A DNA stretch of 64,000 nt from Corynebacterium sanguinis (GCF_007641235.1 NZ_CP038157.1:1674001-1738000); one strand, 5' to 3'. Numbered from the stretch's first letter, positions 27,749 through 37,263 are shown. Program-made: numbers and translations. The notes: generated by a model from the sequence alone, not told the origin.

Positions 27749-28762
27749 GTGAATATTGACCTCAACGCCCTGAAGGTAATTTCCGTCGAGCACGGCATCG
27801 ACCGTGACGACTTGCTCGAAACCATCGCCAGGGCCCTGCTATGGGCGTACCGCGACTACCGCGAGACCCCGCCGGCCGAGGGGCAGAAGGCCCGAGTCGA
27901 GATCGACGCCGACACCGGTGACGTCTCCGTGCTGGTCAGCGAGGTAGACGATGAAGGCGCGGTGATCTCCGAGTACGACGACACCCCCGTGAACTTCTCG
28001 CGCATCGGCGCGCCCACGGTGCTCGACGCCATTAAAAAGCGCGTGCGCGAGGCGGAGGCGGGCCGCGCCTTCACCGAGTACTCCGAGTTTGAGGGACAGG
28101 TTGTCTCGGGCGTCGTCCAGCGCGATGCGAACGCTGAGGCGCGCGGCCTGATCGTCGTCGAGCTCGGCACGGAGGCCGACCCGCAGGACGGCATCCTGCT
28201 GCCGGCGGAGCAGATTCCGGGCGAGAAGCTCAAGCACGGCGACCGCATCAAGGCGTTCGTCGTGGGTGTGAACAAGGGTGAGCAGAAGGTCCAGGTCAAC
28301 CTGTCTCGGACCCACCCGGAACTCGTGCGCGGCCTATTCGCGCTCGAGGTTCCTGAGGTCGCCGATGGCACCGTCGAGATCGTCGCGATTGCCCGCGAGG
28401 CGGGGCACCGCTCCAAGGTGGCCGTCCAGGCCAAGGTCAAGGGCGTTAACGCCAAGGGCGCCTGCATCGGGCCGCGCGGCGCGCGCGTGACCAACATCAT
28501 GCAGCAGCTCGGCGGGGAGAAGATCGACATCATCGACTACTCCGCGGACCCGGCGAAATACGTCGGCAACTCTCTCGCGCCGTCGAAGGTCGTGCGCGTC
28601 GAGGTGCTCGACCTCGAGGGCCAGGCCGCGCGGGTGACGGTGCCGGACTACCAGCTCTCGCTGGCGATCGGCAAGGAAGGCCAAAACGCGCGCCTGGCCG
28701 CGCGCCTGACCGGGTGGAAGATCGACATCCACTCCGACGCGGCCGACGCCTCGCAGGCCTAG
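27749..28762 (+). CDS. nusA: Transcription termination/antitermination protein NusA
   Basis: Binds RNA polymerase and nascent RNA to control pausing, termination and antitermination. The 337 residues cover the N-terminal polymerase-binding domain (1-115), S1 (about 120-190), KH1 (about 220-280, CIGPRGARVTNIMQQLGGEKIDI) and KH2 (about 285-335, SLAIGKEGQNARLAARLTGWKIDI). It lacks the C-terminal acidic repeats of proteobacterial NusA, as is normal in Actinobacteria. GTG 27749 with GAAAGG about 8 nt upstream. Confidence 0.96.
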   Translation: MNIDLNALKVISVEHGIDRDDLLETIARALLWAYRDYRETPPAEGQKARVEIDADTGDVSVLVSEVDDEGAVISEYDDTPVNFSRIGAPTVLDAIKKRVREAEAGRAFTEYSEFEGQVVSGVVQRDANAEARGLIVVELGTEADPQDGILLPAEQIPGEKLKHGDRIKAFVVGVNKGEQKVQVNLSRTHPELVRGLFALEVPEVADGTVEIVAIAREAGHRSKVAVQAKVKGVNAKGACIGPRGARVTNIMQQLGGEKIDIIDYSADPAKYVGNSLAPSKVVRVEVLDLEGQAARVTVPDYQLSLAIGKEGQNARLAARLTGWKIDIHSDAADASQA

Positions 28763-28890
28763 TTCGCTTCACGCGCGAAAACCTGCGTAGCGGGTGTAAG
28801 TACTATTTTCGCCCGCTGTGGCGTAAAGTTGACTACGGCTTAAAACCGCACACCAGTTGCGGGCACACCGGAAGTGAGGACAAGGCGAGG

Positions 28891-29214
28891 ATGATGCAAG
28901 GCGCACGCGAGAAGCAGCGCACGACGCCCATCCGCACCTGCATCGCAACGCGCGGGGCACGTCCCCGCACCGAACTGCTCCGCGTGGTGGCCGACCCGAA
29001 CGGGTCCGGCCGGATCCTGGCGGATCCGACCGCGACGCTCCCCGGAAGGGGAGCGTGGATCACCCCAACACTGGATGCATTCGAGCTCGCGGAGAGGCGA
29101 AAGGCATTCGCCCGAGCCCTGCGCGTGTCCACACCCGTGGATTTAGGTCATGTAAGGACGTACCTCGCGGATCGCGCGAACGACCCACATAAGGATAGGA
29201 AGACCGAACACTGA
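28891..29214 (+). CDS. ylxR: YlxR family RNA-binding protein
   Basis: Small basic protein of 107 residues, DUF448, usually encoded between nusA and infB. The conserved core is TPIRTCIATRGARPRTELLRVV followed by GRGAWITP. In other bacteria the family acts as a nucleoid-associated or RNase P-associated factor. ATG 28891 or the adjacent ATG 28894 is used; AAGGCGAGG sits immediately upstream. A TACTAT hexamer at 28801 could provide an internal promoter. Confidence 0.9.
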   Translation: MMQGAREKQRTTPIRTCIATRGARPRTELLRVVADPNGSGRILADPTATLPGRGAWITPTLDAFELAERRKAFARALRVSTPVDLGHVRTYLADRANDPHKDRKTEH

Positions 29215-29334
29215 TGAGTACGCAACCATGAAGCAGCATCAGCGATGAAAGTCGATGACAACCTCTAGGGGTCAGTAGCCGCCATTTCGATGGCGCACCG
29301 GCACTGGCTCCTAGAAATAACACAGAGGAGACAA

Positions 29335-32124
29335 GTGTCCGGAAAGCTACGTGTACACGAACTGGCGAAACAGCTCGGCGTAACAAGTAAAGAACTGCTC
29401 GCAACCCTGAAAGACCAGGGCGAGTTTGTGAAAACCGCATCGTCGACCATCGAACCGCCGGTGGTGAAGAAGATGAAGGCGTTCTACGGAGCGGACGCCG
29501 ACAAGGGCCAGAAGTCGGGCGCGCCCAAGCCGGGCGGTGATAAGCCTGCTGCGCCGAAGCCTGGCGCCGCTGGCGCCGCGAAGCCCGGGGCTGCAAAGCC
29601 TGGGGCGCCCAAGCCTGCCGCCGCGAAGCCGGCTGCAGCTAAGCCCGGCGCACCGAAGCCGGCTGCCGCAAAGCCCAGCGCACCGACTCCTGCGCAGCCC
29701 GCCAAGTCGGCCGCGTCTGCCCCGAGGCCGGGCGCACCGAAGCCACAGTCGCCGGCAGCGCCCAAACCGGGCTCCGGCGAGGGTGGGCCGACCCCGGGCG
29801 CGATGCCTCGTCCGATGCCGAAGCCGGGCGGGCGCCCGCGCGTGGCCAACAACCCGTTCTCTTCGAACCAGGGTGGCCCGCGCCCGGCACCTCGCCCAGG
29901 CGGTGGCCGCGGTGCGGCCGGTGGCCCCGGTGGGGCAGCAGGTCGTGGCCGTGGTGGCCAGGGCCAAGAGCGCGCTGGCCAGGGTCAAGGCCGTCCCGGC
30001 CCGCGCCCGGGCGGCAAGCGCCCGTCGCCGGCCGATATGGCGGCACACCCGTCGCCGACCCAGATGCCGACGAAGTCCGCTGCCGGCGGCCGTGGTCGTG
30101 GTGGCCAGGGTGGACCTGGTGGCGGCCGTGGCCGCGGTGGCCAGGGTGGCCCCGGTGGTCCCGCAGGCGGCGGTTTCCGCGGTCGCGGCGGTCGCCGCGG
30201 CGGTACCGCTGGCGCGTTCGGCCGTCCCGGCGGCGCCCCTGGGCGTGGTCGCAAGTCGAAGCGTCAGAAGCGCAGCGAGTACGAGGAGATGCACGCACCG
30301 AACGTCATCGGTGGCGTTCGCCTGCCCGACGGCGGCGGCAAGACCGTCCGCCTGCGCCAGGGCGCGTCGCTGGCTGACTTCGCGGAGAAGATCGGCACCG
30401 AGGCATCAAACCTGGTTCAGGCCCTGTTCAACCTCGGTGAGATGGTGACGGCTACCCAGTCCGTGCCACAGGAAACCCTGCAGCTGCTCGGCGCCGAGAT
30501 CAACTACGAGGTTGAGGTTGTTTCGCCGGAGGACGAGGACCGCGAGCTGCTCGAGTCCTTCGACCTGCAGTTCGGTGAGGACGAGGGCGACGAGGAAGAC
30601 CTGGCGCAACGCCCGCCGGTGGTGTCCGTCATGGGCCACGTCGACCACGGTAAGACCCGCCTGCTGGACACGATCCGCAAGGCAAACGTCGGCTCCGGCG
30701 AGGCCGGCGGCATCACCCAGGGCATCGGTGCGTACCAGACCACCGTCACCCTGGAGGATGAGCCGCGCACCATCACGTTCCTGGATACCCCGGGCCACGA
30801 GGCGTTTACCGCAATGCGTGCCCGTGGTGCGCAGTCGACGGACCTGGCCATCCTCGTCGTCGCCGCCGACGACGGCGTGATGCCCCAGACCGTTGAGGCG
30901 ATCAACCACGCCAAGGCAGCGGATCTGCCGATCGTGGTTGCTGTGAACAAGATTGATAAGCCCGAGGCGCAGCCGGACAAGATCCGCGGCCAGCTCACCG
31001 AGTACGGCCTCGTGCCGGAGGAGTACGGCGGCGACACGATGTTCGTTGACATCTCGGCGCGCAACAACACCGGTATCGACGAGCTGCTCGAGGCCGTCCT
31101 TTTGACCGCGGACGCGGCGCTGGATCTGCGCGCGAATGAGGACATGGACGCCCAGGGTCTGGCCATCGAGTCCTACCTGGACCGCGGCCGCGGCCCGGTG
31201 TCCACGGTGATCGTGCAGCGCGGTACCCTGCGCGTCGGCGATTCCATCGTCGTCGGTGGCAACTTCGGCCGCGTGCGGCGCATGGTCGACGAGTGGGGCA
31301 ACGACGTCGAGGAGGCGGGCCCGTCCCGCCCCGTCCAGGTCCAGGGCCTCAACGGCGTTCCCGGCCCGGGCGACAACCTGCTCGTGGTCGAGGACGACCG
31401 CATCGCTCGCCAGATCGCCGCGCAGCGTGACGCCCGCAAGCGTTCCGCGATGCAGGCGCGCCGCAGGAAGCGCGTCTCCCTGGAGAACCTGGATGCGGCT
31501 CTCAAGGAGACCAGCCAGCTCAACCTCATCCTTAAGGGCGACAACGCTGGTTCGGTGGAAGCCCTGGAGGAGGCGCTGCTCAAGATCGAGATCGACGACG
31601 AGGTCGAGGTCAACATCATCGACCGCGGCGTCGGTGCGGTCACCCAGACCAACGTGGTCCTGGCTGCCGCTTCCGACGCGGTGATCGTCGCCTTCAACGT
31701 TCGCGCTGAGGGTAAGGCGACCGAGGAAGCCGGCAACGAGGGCGTGGAGATCCGCTACTACTCGGTGATCTACCAGGCCATCGACGATGTCGAGGCCGCT
31801 CTCAAGGGCATGCTCAAGCCTGTCTACGAGGAGCGCGAGATCGGCGCGGCGGAGATCCGCCAGATCTTCAAGGCCTCCGCAGTCGGCCTCATCGCTGGTT
31901 GCATGGTCACCGAGGGCAAGGTGCGTCGCAACGCGAAGTGCCGCCTGGTGCGCGACGGCAACGTAATCACCACGGACGCGACGATCCAGTCGCTGCGCCG
32001 CGAGAAGGATGACGTCACGGAGGTGGACAAGGGTTACGAGTGCGGCATGGTCCTGTCCTACCCGGACATCCAGGTCGACGACGTGGTCCAGGTCTACGAG
32101 ATGGTTGAGGTTCCGCGCGACTAA
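29335..32124 (+). CDS. infB: Translation initiation factor IF-2
   Basis: GTPase that delivers initiator tRNA to the 30S subunit. The 929-residue product has an IF2-N helix-turn domain (residues 1-50), a long low-complexity Ala/Lys/Pro then Gly/Arg-rich linker (about 65-315), a second IF2-N domain (about 325-385), the G domain (GHVDHGKT about 433-440, DTPGHE about 484, NKID about 537) and C-terminal domains II-IV. The start is GTG 29335, supported by AGAGGAG at 29323-29329 and the [11 protein letters not shown] start, not the in-frame ATG 29290. An IS element now separates it from rbfA. Confidence 0.97.
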   Translation: MSGKLRVHELAKQLGVTSKELLATLKDQGEFVKTASSTIEPPVVKKMKAFYGADADKGQKSGAPKPGGDKPAAPKPGAAGAAKPGAAKPGAPKPAAAKPAAAKPGAPKPAAAKPSAPTPAQPAKSAASAPRPGAPKPQSPAAPKPGSGEGGPTPGAMPRPMPKPGGRPRVANNPFSSNQGGPRPAPRPGGGRGAAGGPGGAAGRGRGGQGQERAGQGQGRPGPRPGGKRPSPADMAAHPSPTQMPTKSAAGGRGRGGQGGPGGGRGRGGQGGPGGPAGGGFRGRGGRRGGTAGAFGRPGGAPGRGRKSKRQKRSEYEEMHAPNVIGGVRLPDGGGKTVRLRQGASLADFAEKIGTEASNLVQALFNLGEMVTATQSVPQETLQLLGAEINYEVEVVSPEDEDRELLESFDLQFGEDEGDEEDLAQRPPVVSVMGHVDHGKTRLLDTIRKANVGSGEAGGITQGIGAYQTTVTLEDEPRTITFLDTPGHEAFTAMRARGAQSTDLAILVVAADDGVMPQTVEAINHAKAADLPIVVAVNKIDKPEAQPDKIRGQLTEYGLVPEEYGGDTMFVDISARNNTGIDELLEAVLLTADAALDLRANEDMDAQGLAIESYLDRGRGPVSTVIVQRGTLRVGDSIVVGGNFGRVRRMVDEWGNDVEEAGPSRPVQVQGLNGVPGPGDNLLVVEDDRIARQIAAQRDARKRSAMQARRRKRVSLENLDAALKETSQLNLILKGDNAGSVEALEEALLKIEIDDEVEVNIIDRGVGAVTQTNVVLAAASDAVIVAFNVRAEGKATEEAGNEGVEIRYYSVIYQAIDDVEAALKGMLKPVYEEREIGAAEIRQIFKASAVGLIAGCMVTEGKVRRNAKCRLVRDGNVITTDATIQSLRREKDDVTEVDKGYECGMVLSYPDIQVDDVVQVYEMVEVPRD

Positions 32125-32136
32125 GAGCCGCGCCAC

Positions 32137-32173
32137 GCTTATCGACGCACGTGGCAACGCGGCGCCGATAAGC
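32137..32173 (+). other. Stem-loop downstream of infB
   Basis: GCTTATCG (32137-32144) pairs with CGATAAGC (32166-32173) across a 21-base GC-rich loop, followed by AAAAGCCCC. It could be an end-of-transcript structure but has no T-tract, so a terminator role is uncertain. Confidence 0.35.
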
Positions 32174-32196
32174 AAAAGCCCCATCTCCTTCGCTAG

Positions 32197-32222
32197 TGAA
32201 CTAGCCCCCGAAAGTTGGACTG
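32197..32222. repeat. Left terminal inverted repeat of the IS3 element
   Basis: Begins TGAACTAGCCCC and ends AGTTGGACTG. It matches the reverse complement of the right end except for six internal positions. Confidence 0.85.
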
Positions 32223-32230
32223 GTTTAATT

Positions 32231-32965
32231 CTAGGCGGTTAGGGGTTGAAGGGTCTGATTCCGATATTGCATCGGAGTCAGACCCTTTAGTCGTTGTTGG
32301 ACGCGTTCGGTGTTGTACCACCCGATGTACTCGTCGATCGCTTGGTTGAACTCTGCGACCGTGTCGAAAACTTCACCGTGGTACATCTCGGTTTTCAAGT
32401 GTCCAAAGAAGTTCTCCATGACCGCGTTGTCGTAACAGTTGGCTTTACGCGACATCGACTGAACACCACCGTGTTCGTCAATGAGTTTGCGCCAAGTCGA
32501 GTGCTGGTACTGGAAACCTTGATCGGTGTGCATCATCCACCCGGTTTCAGGTGCACACGCTGCGATCGCCTTGGATAAAGAATCGGTGGTAAATGCTGTC
32601 GACGGCGATGTAGCCACGGTGTGAGCGACGATTGAGCGGTCGAACAAGTCCATCACCGGCGACAAATACACCTTGCGGCCTGCGATTCTGAACTCGGTGA
32701 CATCGCTGACAAAGACGGTGTTTGGCTTATCCGGGGTGAATTTGCGCTCGAGCTTGTTGTCAGCGATGCGGCTGACGGTTCCGGAGTAGGAGATGTAAGG
32801 CCTGTGCTGGCGGACCTTGGCTCGAAGACCCATCTCATGCATGAGTTTGTAGACGAGTTTGTGGTTGACCACCCACCCCTGATTACGCAGGTCCAGTAGT
32901 ACTCGCCGGTAGCCGTAGCGATGCTTGTTGCGTTCGAAGCTCTCCCGGATCGCGTCTTTGAGCAC
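32231..32965 (-). CDS. IS3-family transposase OrfB (DDE integrase domain)
   Basis: Catalytic part of the transposase. The 244 residues from GTG 32965 contain HTH_21-like RYGYRRVLLDLRNQG and the rve core with the DDE triad: FVSDVTEF (first Asp), MMHTDQGFQYQ (second Asp) and NCYDNAVMENFFGHLKTE (Glu). The reading frame is open upstream to the A7 run at 33124-33130, encoding KVQAIVILKS and LLEAAGIPRSTFFYHQKRR. The real product is therefore most likely an OrfAB fusion made by -1 frameshifting, not a separate OrfB. Confidence 0.93.
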   Translation of the reverse strand: MLKDAIRESFERNKHRYGYRRVLLDLRNQGWVVNHKLVYKLMHEMGLRAKVRQHRPYISYSGTVSRIADNKLERKFTPDKPNTVFVSDVTEFRIAGRKVYLSPVMDLFDRSIVAHTVATSPSTAFTTDSLSKAIAACAPETGWMMHTDQGFQYQHSTWRKLIDEHGGVQSMSRKANCYDNAVMENFFGHLKTEMYHGEVFDTVAEFNQAIDEYIGWYNTERVQQRLKGLTPMQYRNQTLQPLTA

Positions 32966-33090
32966 AGCATGCCTATCCGGCTCACCGCGTCGTTTCTGGT
33001 GGTAGAAGAACGTCGACCGCGGGATACCTGCTGCCTCTAGCAGGTACTCCAGGCGGTGGTGCGACTTGAGGATGACGATCGCCTGGACTT

Positions 33091-33573
33091 TCAGACGTGT
33101 CCCTGGTTCCTCAAGTCCCGCAATTTTTTTAGGTAGGCGTTTTCCGCTTCCAACCGCTCGATCTGGCGGCGCAGCTTCTCCTCTTCCGTGAGCCTCTTCG
33201 GCGCGGACGAGCCTTTGGGCCTGCCCTTCGGCTTCGGTTTTAACGCGTCATCGCCACCTTTACGCCATTTCCGGGACCAATCTTTGACGAGTTGGTCTGA
33301 CGACAGGCCAAACTCGCGTGCAAGATCCATCTTTGTCTCGCCGGCAAGGTGGCGTTGGACAACTTCCTTCTTGATGTCGAACGAGTGCTGCTGCTTTGTC
33401 GGTTTCTCCACAAGACATAGCCTGCCATGCAGCTGAAACCGACGACGCAGCGTACGGACGGCGTATTTGGAGACACCAAGAGTCTTGGCAGCGGTTCCGT
33501 AGCTCATGCCTTGCTCGAAACACTCCACCAGCTGCTCACGCTGATGTTCGCTCAGCGAACTTCGTGCTCTCAA
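33091..33573 (-). CDS. IS3-family transposase OrfA (helix-turn-helix protein)
   Basis: DNA-binding subunit of the transposase, 160 residues from TTG 33573. Two helix-turn-helix regions are visible (SYGTAAKTLGVSKYAVRTLRRRF and KMDLAREFGLSSDQLVKDW), then a basic KPKPKGRPKG stretch and a leucine-zipper-like tail (LTEEEKLRRQIERLEAENAYLKKL). The open frame reaches 33657, outside the element, so that start is rejected. TTG 33573 has GAGGAG 9 nt upstream inside the element. The frame ends just after the slippery run. Confidence 0.88.
   Translation of the reverse strand: MRARSSLSEHQREQLVECFEQGMSYGTAAKTLGVSKYAVRTLRRRFQLHGRLCLVEKPTKQQHSFDIKKEVVQRHLAGETKMDLAREFGLSSDQLVKDWSRKWRKGGDDALKPKPKGRPKGSSAPKRLTEEEKLRRQIERLEAENAYLKKLRDLRNQGHV
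33124..33130 (-). other. A7 slippery sequence for -1 frameshifting
   Basis: On the minus strand the end of orfA reads CTA AAA AAA TTG. Slipping back one base on A AAA AAA moves ribosomes into the orfB frame, which is open from here to 32231. This is the known IS3-family mechanism. Confidence 0.8.
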
Positions 33574-33609
33574 TGGAAACTGCTCCTCACTAGTTGGTAA
33601 CTGATTTCT

Positions 33610-33635
33610 CAGTCCAACTAATGGGGAGCAGTTCA
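33610..33635. repeat. Right terminal inverted repeat of the IS3 element
   Basis: Begins CAGTCCAACT and ends GGGGAGCAGTTCA, partner of the repeat at 32197-32222. CTAG follows at 33636-33639. Confidence 0.85.
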
Positions 33636-33662
33636 CTAGGGGGTGGGGTTTTTCCACATGGT

Positions 33663-33668
33663 TAGAAT
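33663..33668 (+). promoter_or_regulatory. Candidate -10 for rbfA just outside the IS
   Basis: TAGAAT lies 45 nt before the rbfA ATG and about 25 nt beyond the IS end. No clear -35 is visible. It would let rbfA be expressed despite the insertion. Confidence 0.4.
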
Positions 33669-33712
33669 GAGTGGGTACGTTATCGGACCCGAGTAAGACT
33701 TAAGGAGATGAC

Positions 33713-34147
33713 ATGGCTGACAACTCACGCGCGCAGCGTTTGGCGAAGCAGATTCAGACAATCGTTGCGTCCTCCATCGAGCGCGAGGTGAAGGATCCGC
33801 GCTTGGAGCTGGTCACGGTCACTGACGCTCGGGTCACAGGCGACCTGCACGACGCGACGGTGTACTACACCGTCCGCGGGCGCAACATCAACGACGAGCC
33901 GGACTACGACCAAGCCGCCGAGGCGCTGCACCGCGCCCGCGGGCAGATCCGCAAGATCGTGGGCGACCAGCTCAACGTGCGCTTCACGCCGACGATCTCG
34001 TTTGAGATGGACACGGTGCCGGAGGCCTCCGCGCGGATGGAGGAGCTGCTCAACCGCGCACGCGCCCGCGACGCCGAGCTCGCGCGCCTGCGCGAGGGTG
34101 CGAAGCCGGCGGGTGAGGGCAACCCCTACAGAAACGTCGAAGAGTAG
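33713..34147 (+). CDS. rbfA: Ribosome-binding factor A
   Basis: Cold-responsive 30S assembly factor. The 144 residues match the KH-like RbfA fold: [23 protein letters not shown] at the N-terminus, then [10 protein letters not shown] and [28 protein letters not shown] 33713 with AAGGAG 5-10 nt upstream. Normally co-transcribed with infB, from which it is now separated by about 1.6 kb including the IS. Confidence 0.96.
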   Translation: MADNSRAQRLAKQIQTIVASSIEREVKDPRLELVTVTDARVTGDLHDATVYYTVRGRNINDEPDYDQAAEALHRARGQIRKIVGDQLNVRFTPTISFEMDTVPEASARMEELLNRARARDAELARLREGAKPAGEGNPYRNVEE

Positions 34148-34151
34148 GTTC

Positions 34152-35120
34152 ATGGCGCAGATGTTCCCCGGCCTCGAGTCCGAGTTCGCCGCCGCCGCGC
34201 GCGTGCTTGTCGACGCCCCCTCGGTCGCCGTCGTCACGCACATCAAGCCCGACGCCGACGCGGTGGGCTCGGCCTGCGCGCTGATGGCGGGGCTGCGCCA
34301 ACTCGGGATCACGGCGAACGCGTACATCGGCCAGCGCGCCCCACACCCGGGCAACCTGGCGACGGTGCCGTTCGTCGACGAGATTACCTACACCTGCGAG
34401 CCGCCGACCGAGGACCTCATCGTCACCGTCGACTGCGCCTCGGCCGACCGCACTGGCGCGTTTTGTGCGGCGGTCGAGGCCGACCCTGCGCGGGTGCTGG
34501 TGGTCGACCACCACGCGTCGAACCCGCTGTTCGGTGCGCGCAACCTCGTGGTGGCCGCGGAGTCGACCACCGCGATCGTGCGGGAGCTGTTCTACCACAT
34601 GAACGTGGCACTCGACGCCGACATCGCGTACTGCCTGTACGCGGGGTTGGTCACGGATACGGGCAACTTCCGCTGGGGGACGCCGCGGATGCACCACCTC
34701 GCCGCGGAGCTGATGGACTTTGGTCTTAACACCCGCAAGATTGCGATGGACCTCATGGATGCGCTCACGCCCGCGGACATGCGCCACGTCGGCGCGGTGC
34801 TGGCCTCGCTCGAGGCCTACGAGGTGCGGGGACACACCGTGTCGGTGTTCACGATCGACGCCGCGGCGATCGACCTGATGAGCCAGACGGCGGTGGAGTG
34901 CATCATCGACTACGCGCGTAGCGTCCAGGGCAGCGACGTCGGCGTGGTGCTCAAACAGCAGGGCGTGCAGTATTGGAACGTCTCACTGCGCTCGGTCACT
35001 ATCGACGTCGCCCGGGTCGCCGGGTTGCTCGGCGGGGGAGGCCACCGGCCCGCGGCCGGGTACTCTGCCCGCGGCACGCGGGATCAGGTGATCGAAAGCC
35101 TGCTTGGCGCGTTGCCATGA
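34152..35120 (+). CDS. DHH-family phosphoesterase (NrnA-like)
   Basis: Predicted nanoRNase / pAp or cyclic-dinucleotide phosphoesterase of 322 residues. It carries the DHH-domain metal motifs KPDADAVGSACAL (about 28-40), TVDCASADRTG (about 95-105) and VVDHHASN (about 116-123), and a C-terminal DHHA1 domain ending in GGGGHRPAAGYSARG. The frame is open further upstream inside rbfA, but ATG 34152 follows the rbfA stop by 4 bp. Its TGA overlaps the ATG of the MATE gene. Confidence 0.92.
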   Translation: MAQMFPGLESEFAAAARVLVDAPSVAVVTHIKPDADAVGSACALMAGLRQLGITANAYIGQRAPHPGNLATVPFVDEITYTCEPPTEDLIVTVDCASADRTGAFCAAVEADPARVLVVDHHASNPLFGARNLVVAAESTTAIVRELFYHMNVALDADIAYCLYAGLVTDTGNFRWGTPRMHHLAAELMDFGLNTRKIAMDLMDALTPADMRHVGAVLASLEAYEVRGHTVSVFTIDAAAIDLMSQTAVECIIDYARSVQGSDVGVVLKQQGVQYWNVSLRSVTIDVARVAGLLGGGGHRPAAGYSARGTRDQVIESLLGALP

Positions 35121-36430
35121 CAGCGGATGTGACGGTCACCCCGCGGAGAGTGCTGGGCCTCGCACTTCCCGCGCTCGGTGTCCTGGCCGCGAACCCGCTC
35201 TACCTGCTGCTCGACACCGCCGTGGTGGGCCGGCTGGGTACGGCGGAGCTCGCCGCTCTAGCCGCCGGCACCGCCGTGCAGTCCACCGTGACGGTGCAGC
35301 TGACCTTCCTGTCCTACGGCACCACCGCGCGAGCGTCGCGGCTCTTCGGCGCTGGCCGCCGCGCCGACGCGGTGGCGGAAGGGGTGCAAGCCACCTGGGT
35401 CGCCGTCGCAGTCGGCATGGCGCTCGCCACGTTGATCTGGGGCTTCGCCCAGCCCATCGCGCTGTTTCTCACCAACGACCCTGCCACCGCCGCGGCCTCA
35501 GCAAGCTGGATGCACGTCGCTGCCCTCGCCATCCCGCTGACGCTGATCATCATGGCCGGAAACGGCTGGCTGCGCGGGGTGCAAAACACGCGGCTGCCCT
35601 TCATCCTCACGCTGTGCGGGATCGTCCCCGGGGCAGCCCTGTTGCCATTTTTCGTCGACCGCTTCGGCCTCGTCGGCTCCGCCTGGGCGAACGTCTTGGG
35701 CATCGGGATAACCTCGGCGCTGTTCCTGGCCACCCTGGTGCGCGAGTACGCCGCGCACCAGGGGTCGTGGGCGCCGCGCTGGGGCGTGATCCGCAGCCAG
35801 CTCGTCATGGGGCGCGACCTAATCCTGCGGTCGATGTCGTTTCAGATCTCCATGCTTGCCGCCGCGGCGGTGGCGGGTCGTTTCGGCGTCGCCGCGCTGG
35901 CGGCGCACCAGATCCTGCTGCAGCTGTGGAACTTCCTTACCCTCGTGCTGGATTCGCTCGCGATCGCGGCGCAGACACTCACGGGCTCGGCGCTGGGCCG
36001 CGGCGAGGTCACGCAAGCGCGCCGCGTCGGTGAGTTCGCGACGCGTTATTCCATGGTCTTCGCGTCCGTCCTCGCGCTCGTCTTCGCCCTGGCAGGTCGC
36101 GGTATCTGGGCGCTGTTTACCCGGGACCCGGACGTTGTGAACCAGCTCGTCGTGCCGTGGTGGATGCTCGTGGTCATGATCGTCGTCGGCGGCGTGGTCT
36201 TCGCACTCGACGGCGCGCTGCTCGGGGCGGGTGACGTGGCGTTCCTGCGCACGCTTACTATCGCCTCCGTGCTCGGCGTCTTCTTCCCCGTCACACTCGC
36301 CGCCCTCGCCTTCGGGTGGGGCCTGCCCGGTGTGTGGGCCGGGCTGCTGGCGTCCGTGGTCATCCGGCTTGCGGGTGTTGTCGTTCGGTTCCGTTCGATG
36401 AAATGGGCCATCGCGGGTGAGGCCGTGTGA
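35117..36430 (+). CDS. MATE family efflux transporter (DinF-like)
   Basis: Twelve-helix cation-coupled multidrug or metabolite exporter, 437 residues. It begins VLGLALPALGVLAANPLYLLLDTAVVGRLGTAELAAL, the typical MATE first helix and loop, with the related second half starting near residue 235 (RDLILRSMSFQISM). The substrate is unknown. ATG 35117 overlaps the upstream stop as ATGA, and its own TGA overlaps the GTG of the phosphoesterase, indicating a coupled operon. Confidence 0.92.
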   Translation: MTADVTVTPRRVLGLALPALGVLAANPLYLLLDTAVVGRLGTAELAALAAGTAVQSTVTVQLTFLSYGTTARASRLFGAGRRADAVAEGVQATWVAVAVGMALATLIWGFAQPIALFLTNDPATAAASASWMHVAALAIPLTLIIMAGNGWLRGVQNTRLPFILTLCGIVPGAALLPFFVDRFGLVGSAWANVLGIGITSALFLATLVREYAAHQGSWAPRWGVIRSQLVMGRDLILRSMSFQISMLAAAAVAGRFGVAALAAHQILLQLWNFLTLVLDSLAIAAQTLTGSALGRGEVTQARRVGEFATRYSMVFASVLALVFALAGRGIWALFTRDPDVVNQLVVPWWMLVVMIVVGGVVFALDGALLGAGDVAFLRTLTIASVLGVFFPVTLAALAFGWGLPGVWAGLLASVVIRLAGVVVRFRSMKWAIAGEAV

Positions 36431-37263
36431 TAGAACAAGTTGACATGGCGACCACCACGACAACCCTGTGGGCGGTGTCCGACCTGCACGCCGCAGTGAA
36501 AGCGAACGGGCCGCACATTGATCGGATCCGGCCGACCCACCCGTCGGACTGGCTGATCGTGGCCGGCGACGTCGCCGAGCGCCTCGACCTGGTGGTGATG
36601 GTGCTGGAAAAGCTCGCCAACCGCTTCGACACGGTGATATGGGCCCCCGGCAACCACGAGCTGTTCTCCCGCTCGGCGGACCGCTACCGCGGTCGGGAGA
36701 AGTACGCGGCTTTAGTCCACGCCCTGCGGGACATCGGGGTGATCACCCCGGAAGACGTCTACCCAACGTTCGGCGGGGTCACCATCGCGCCGCTGTTTAC
36801 GCTCTACGACTACTCCTTCCGCGGGCCCAATCTCACCGTGGAGCAAGCGCTGGCCGCCGCGCAGGAAAAGAGCATAGTGCTCACCGACGAGTTCGCGATC
36901 GCCCCCTTCGTCGACATCCGCGCCTGGTGCTGGGACCGGCTCGCCTACACCACGAGGCGCCTATCGCGTATCGACGGCCCCACCATCCTGGTCAACCACT
37001 GGCCCTTGGTGCAGGAACCGGTGGCGCGGCTGCACTTTCCCGAGATCGCGCTGTGGTGCGGCACCCGCCACACCCGCTCCTGGGCGAAGCGCTACAACGC
37101 TCGCGCGGTGGTCTACGGCCACCTCCACATGCCGGGCATCACGCGTGTCGACGGGGTAGACCACATCGAGGTCTCCCTCGGCTACCCCAGAGAGTGGCAG
37201 GGCACGCCCGAGCGCAGCGGGGACACCACCTGGCCCTACCCGGTGATGGAGCTGAGGCAGTGA
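36427..37263 (+). CDS. Metallophosphoesterase
   Basis: Calcineurin-like phosphoesterase, 278 residues. All metal-site motifs are present: SDLHA (DxH), AGDVAE (GD), APGNHELF (GNHE), VNHWPL and YGHLHMPG. The substrate is unknown. GTG 36427 overlaps the MATE stop; ATG 36445 is an alternative start. It overlaps the pptT start by one base. Actinobacteria often keep a phosphoesterase next to pptT, and in mycobacteria such a neighbour (PptH) removes the 4'-phosphopantetheine arm. The same role is plausible here but inferred. Confidence 0.9.
   Translation: MIEQVDMATTTTTLWAVSDLHAAVKANGPHIDRIRPTHPSDWLIVAGDVAERLDLVVMVLEKLANRFDTVIWAPGNHELFSRSADRYRGREKYAALVHALRDIGVITPEDVYPTFGGVTIAPLFTLYDYSFRGPNLTVEQALAAAQEKSIVLTDEFAIAPFVDIRAWCWDRLAYTTRRLSRIDGPTILVNHWPLVQEPVARLHFPEIALWCGTRHTRSWAKRYNARAVVYGHLHMPGITRVDGVDHIEVSLGYPREWQGTPERSGDTTWPYPVMELRQ

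Larger units (their letters stand above)
32197..33635 (-). mobile_element. IS3-family insertion sequence (IS150-like), complete
   Basis: 1439 bp bounded by TGAACT...AGTTCA imperfect inverted repeats. Counting the shared flanking TAG, 23 of 29 terminal bases match between 32194-32222 and 33610-33638. CTAG directly precedes (32193-32196) and follows (33636-33639) the element, as expected for a 4-bp target duplication. Inside are orfA and orfB on the minus strand, joined by an A7 slippery run. The intact repeats, frames and DDE residues suggest a recent and possibly active insertion between infB and rbfA. Confidence 0.92.

Noticed and set aside
28828..28860. TTGACT-based sigma-A promoter before ylxR
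   Set aside because: No acceptable -10 at 16-19 bp. TACTAT at 28801 is the better but still weak candidate.
29347..30294. Long minus-strand ORFs opposite the infB linker
   Set aside because: Low-complexity GC-rich repeats keep all frames open. The plus-strand IF-2 is certain.
30406..32184. 592-codon minus-strand ORF opposite infB
   Set aside because: Antisense shadow caused by GC-rich third positions in infB; no recognisable domain.
32194..33638. IS ends placed at TAG...CTA (29-bp repeats)
   Set aside because: IS3-family ends are TG...CA. Moving the ends inward leaves a CTAG direct flank on both sides, whereas the outer placement leaves no duplication.
33574..33657. OrfA start at 33657
   Set aside because: It lies outside the IS end. 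TTG 33573 inside the element has a well-spaced GAGGAG.
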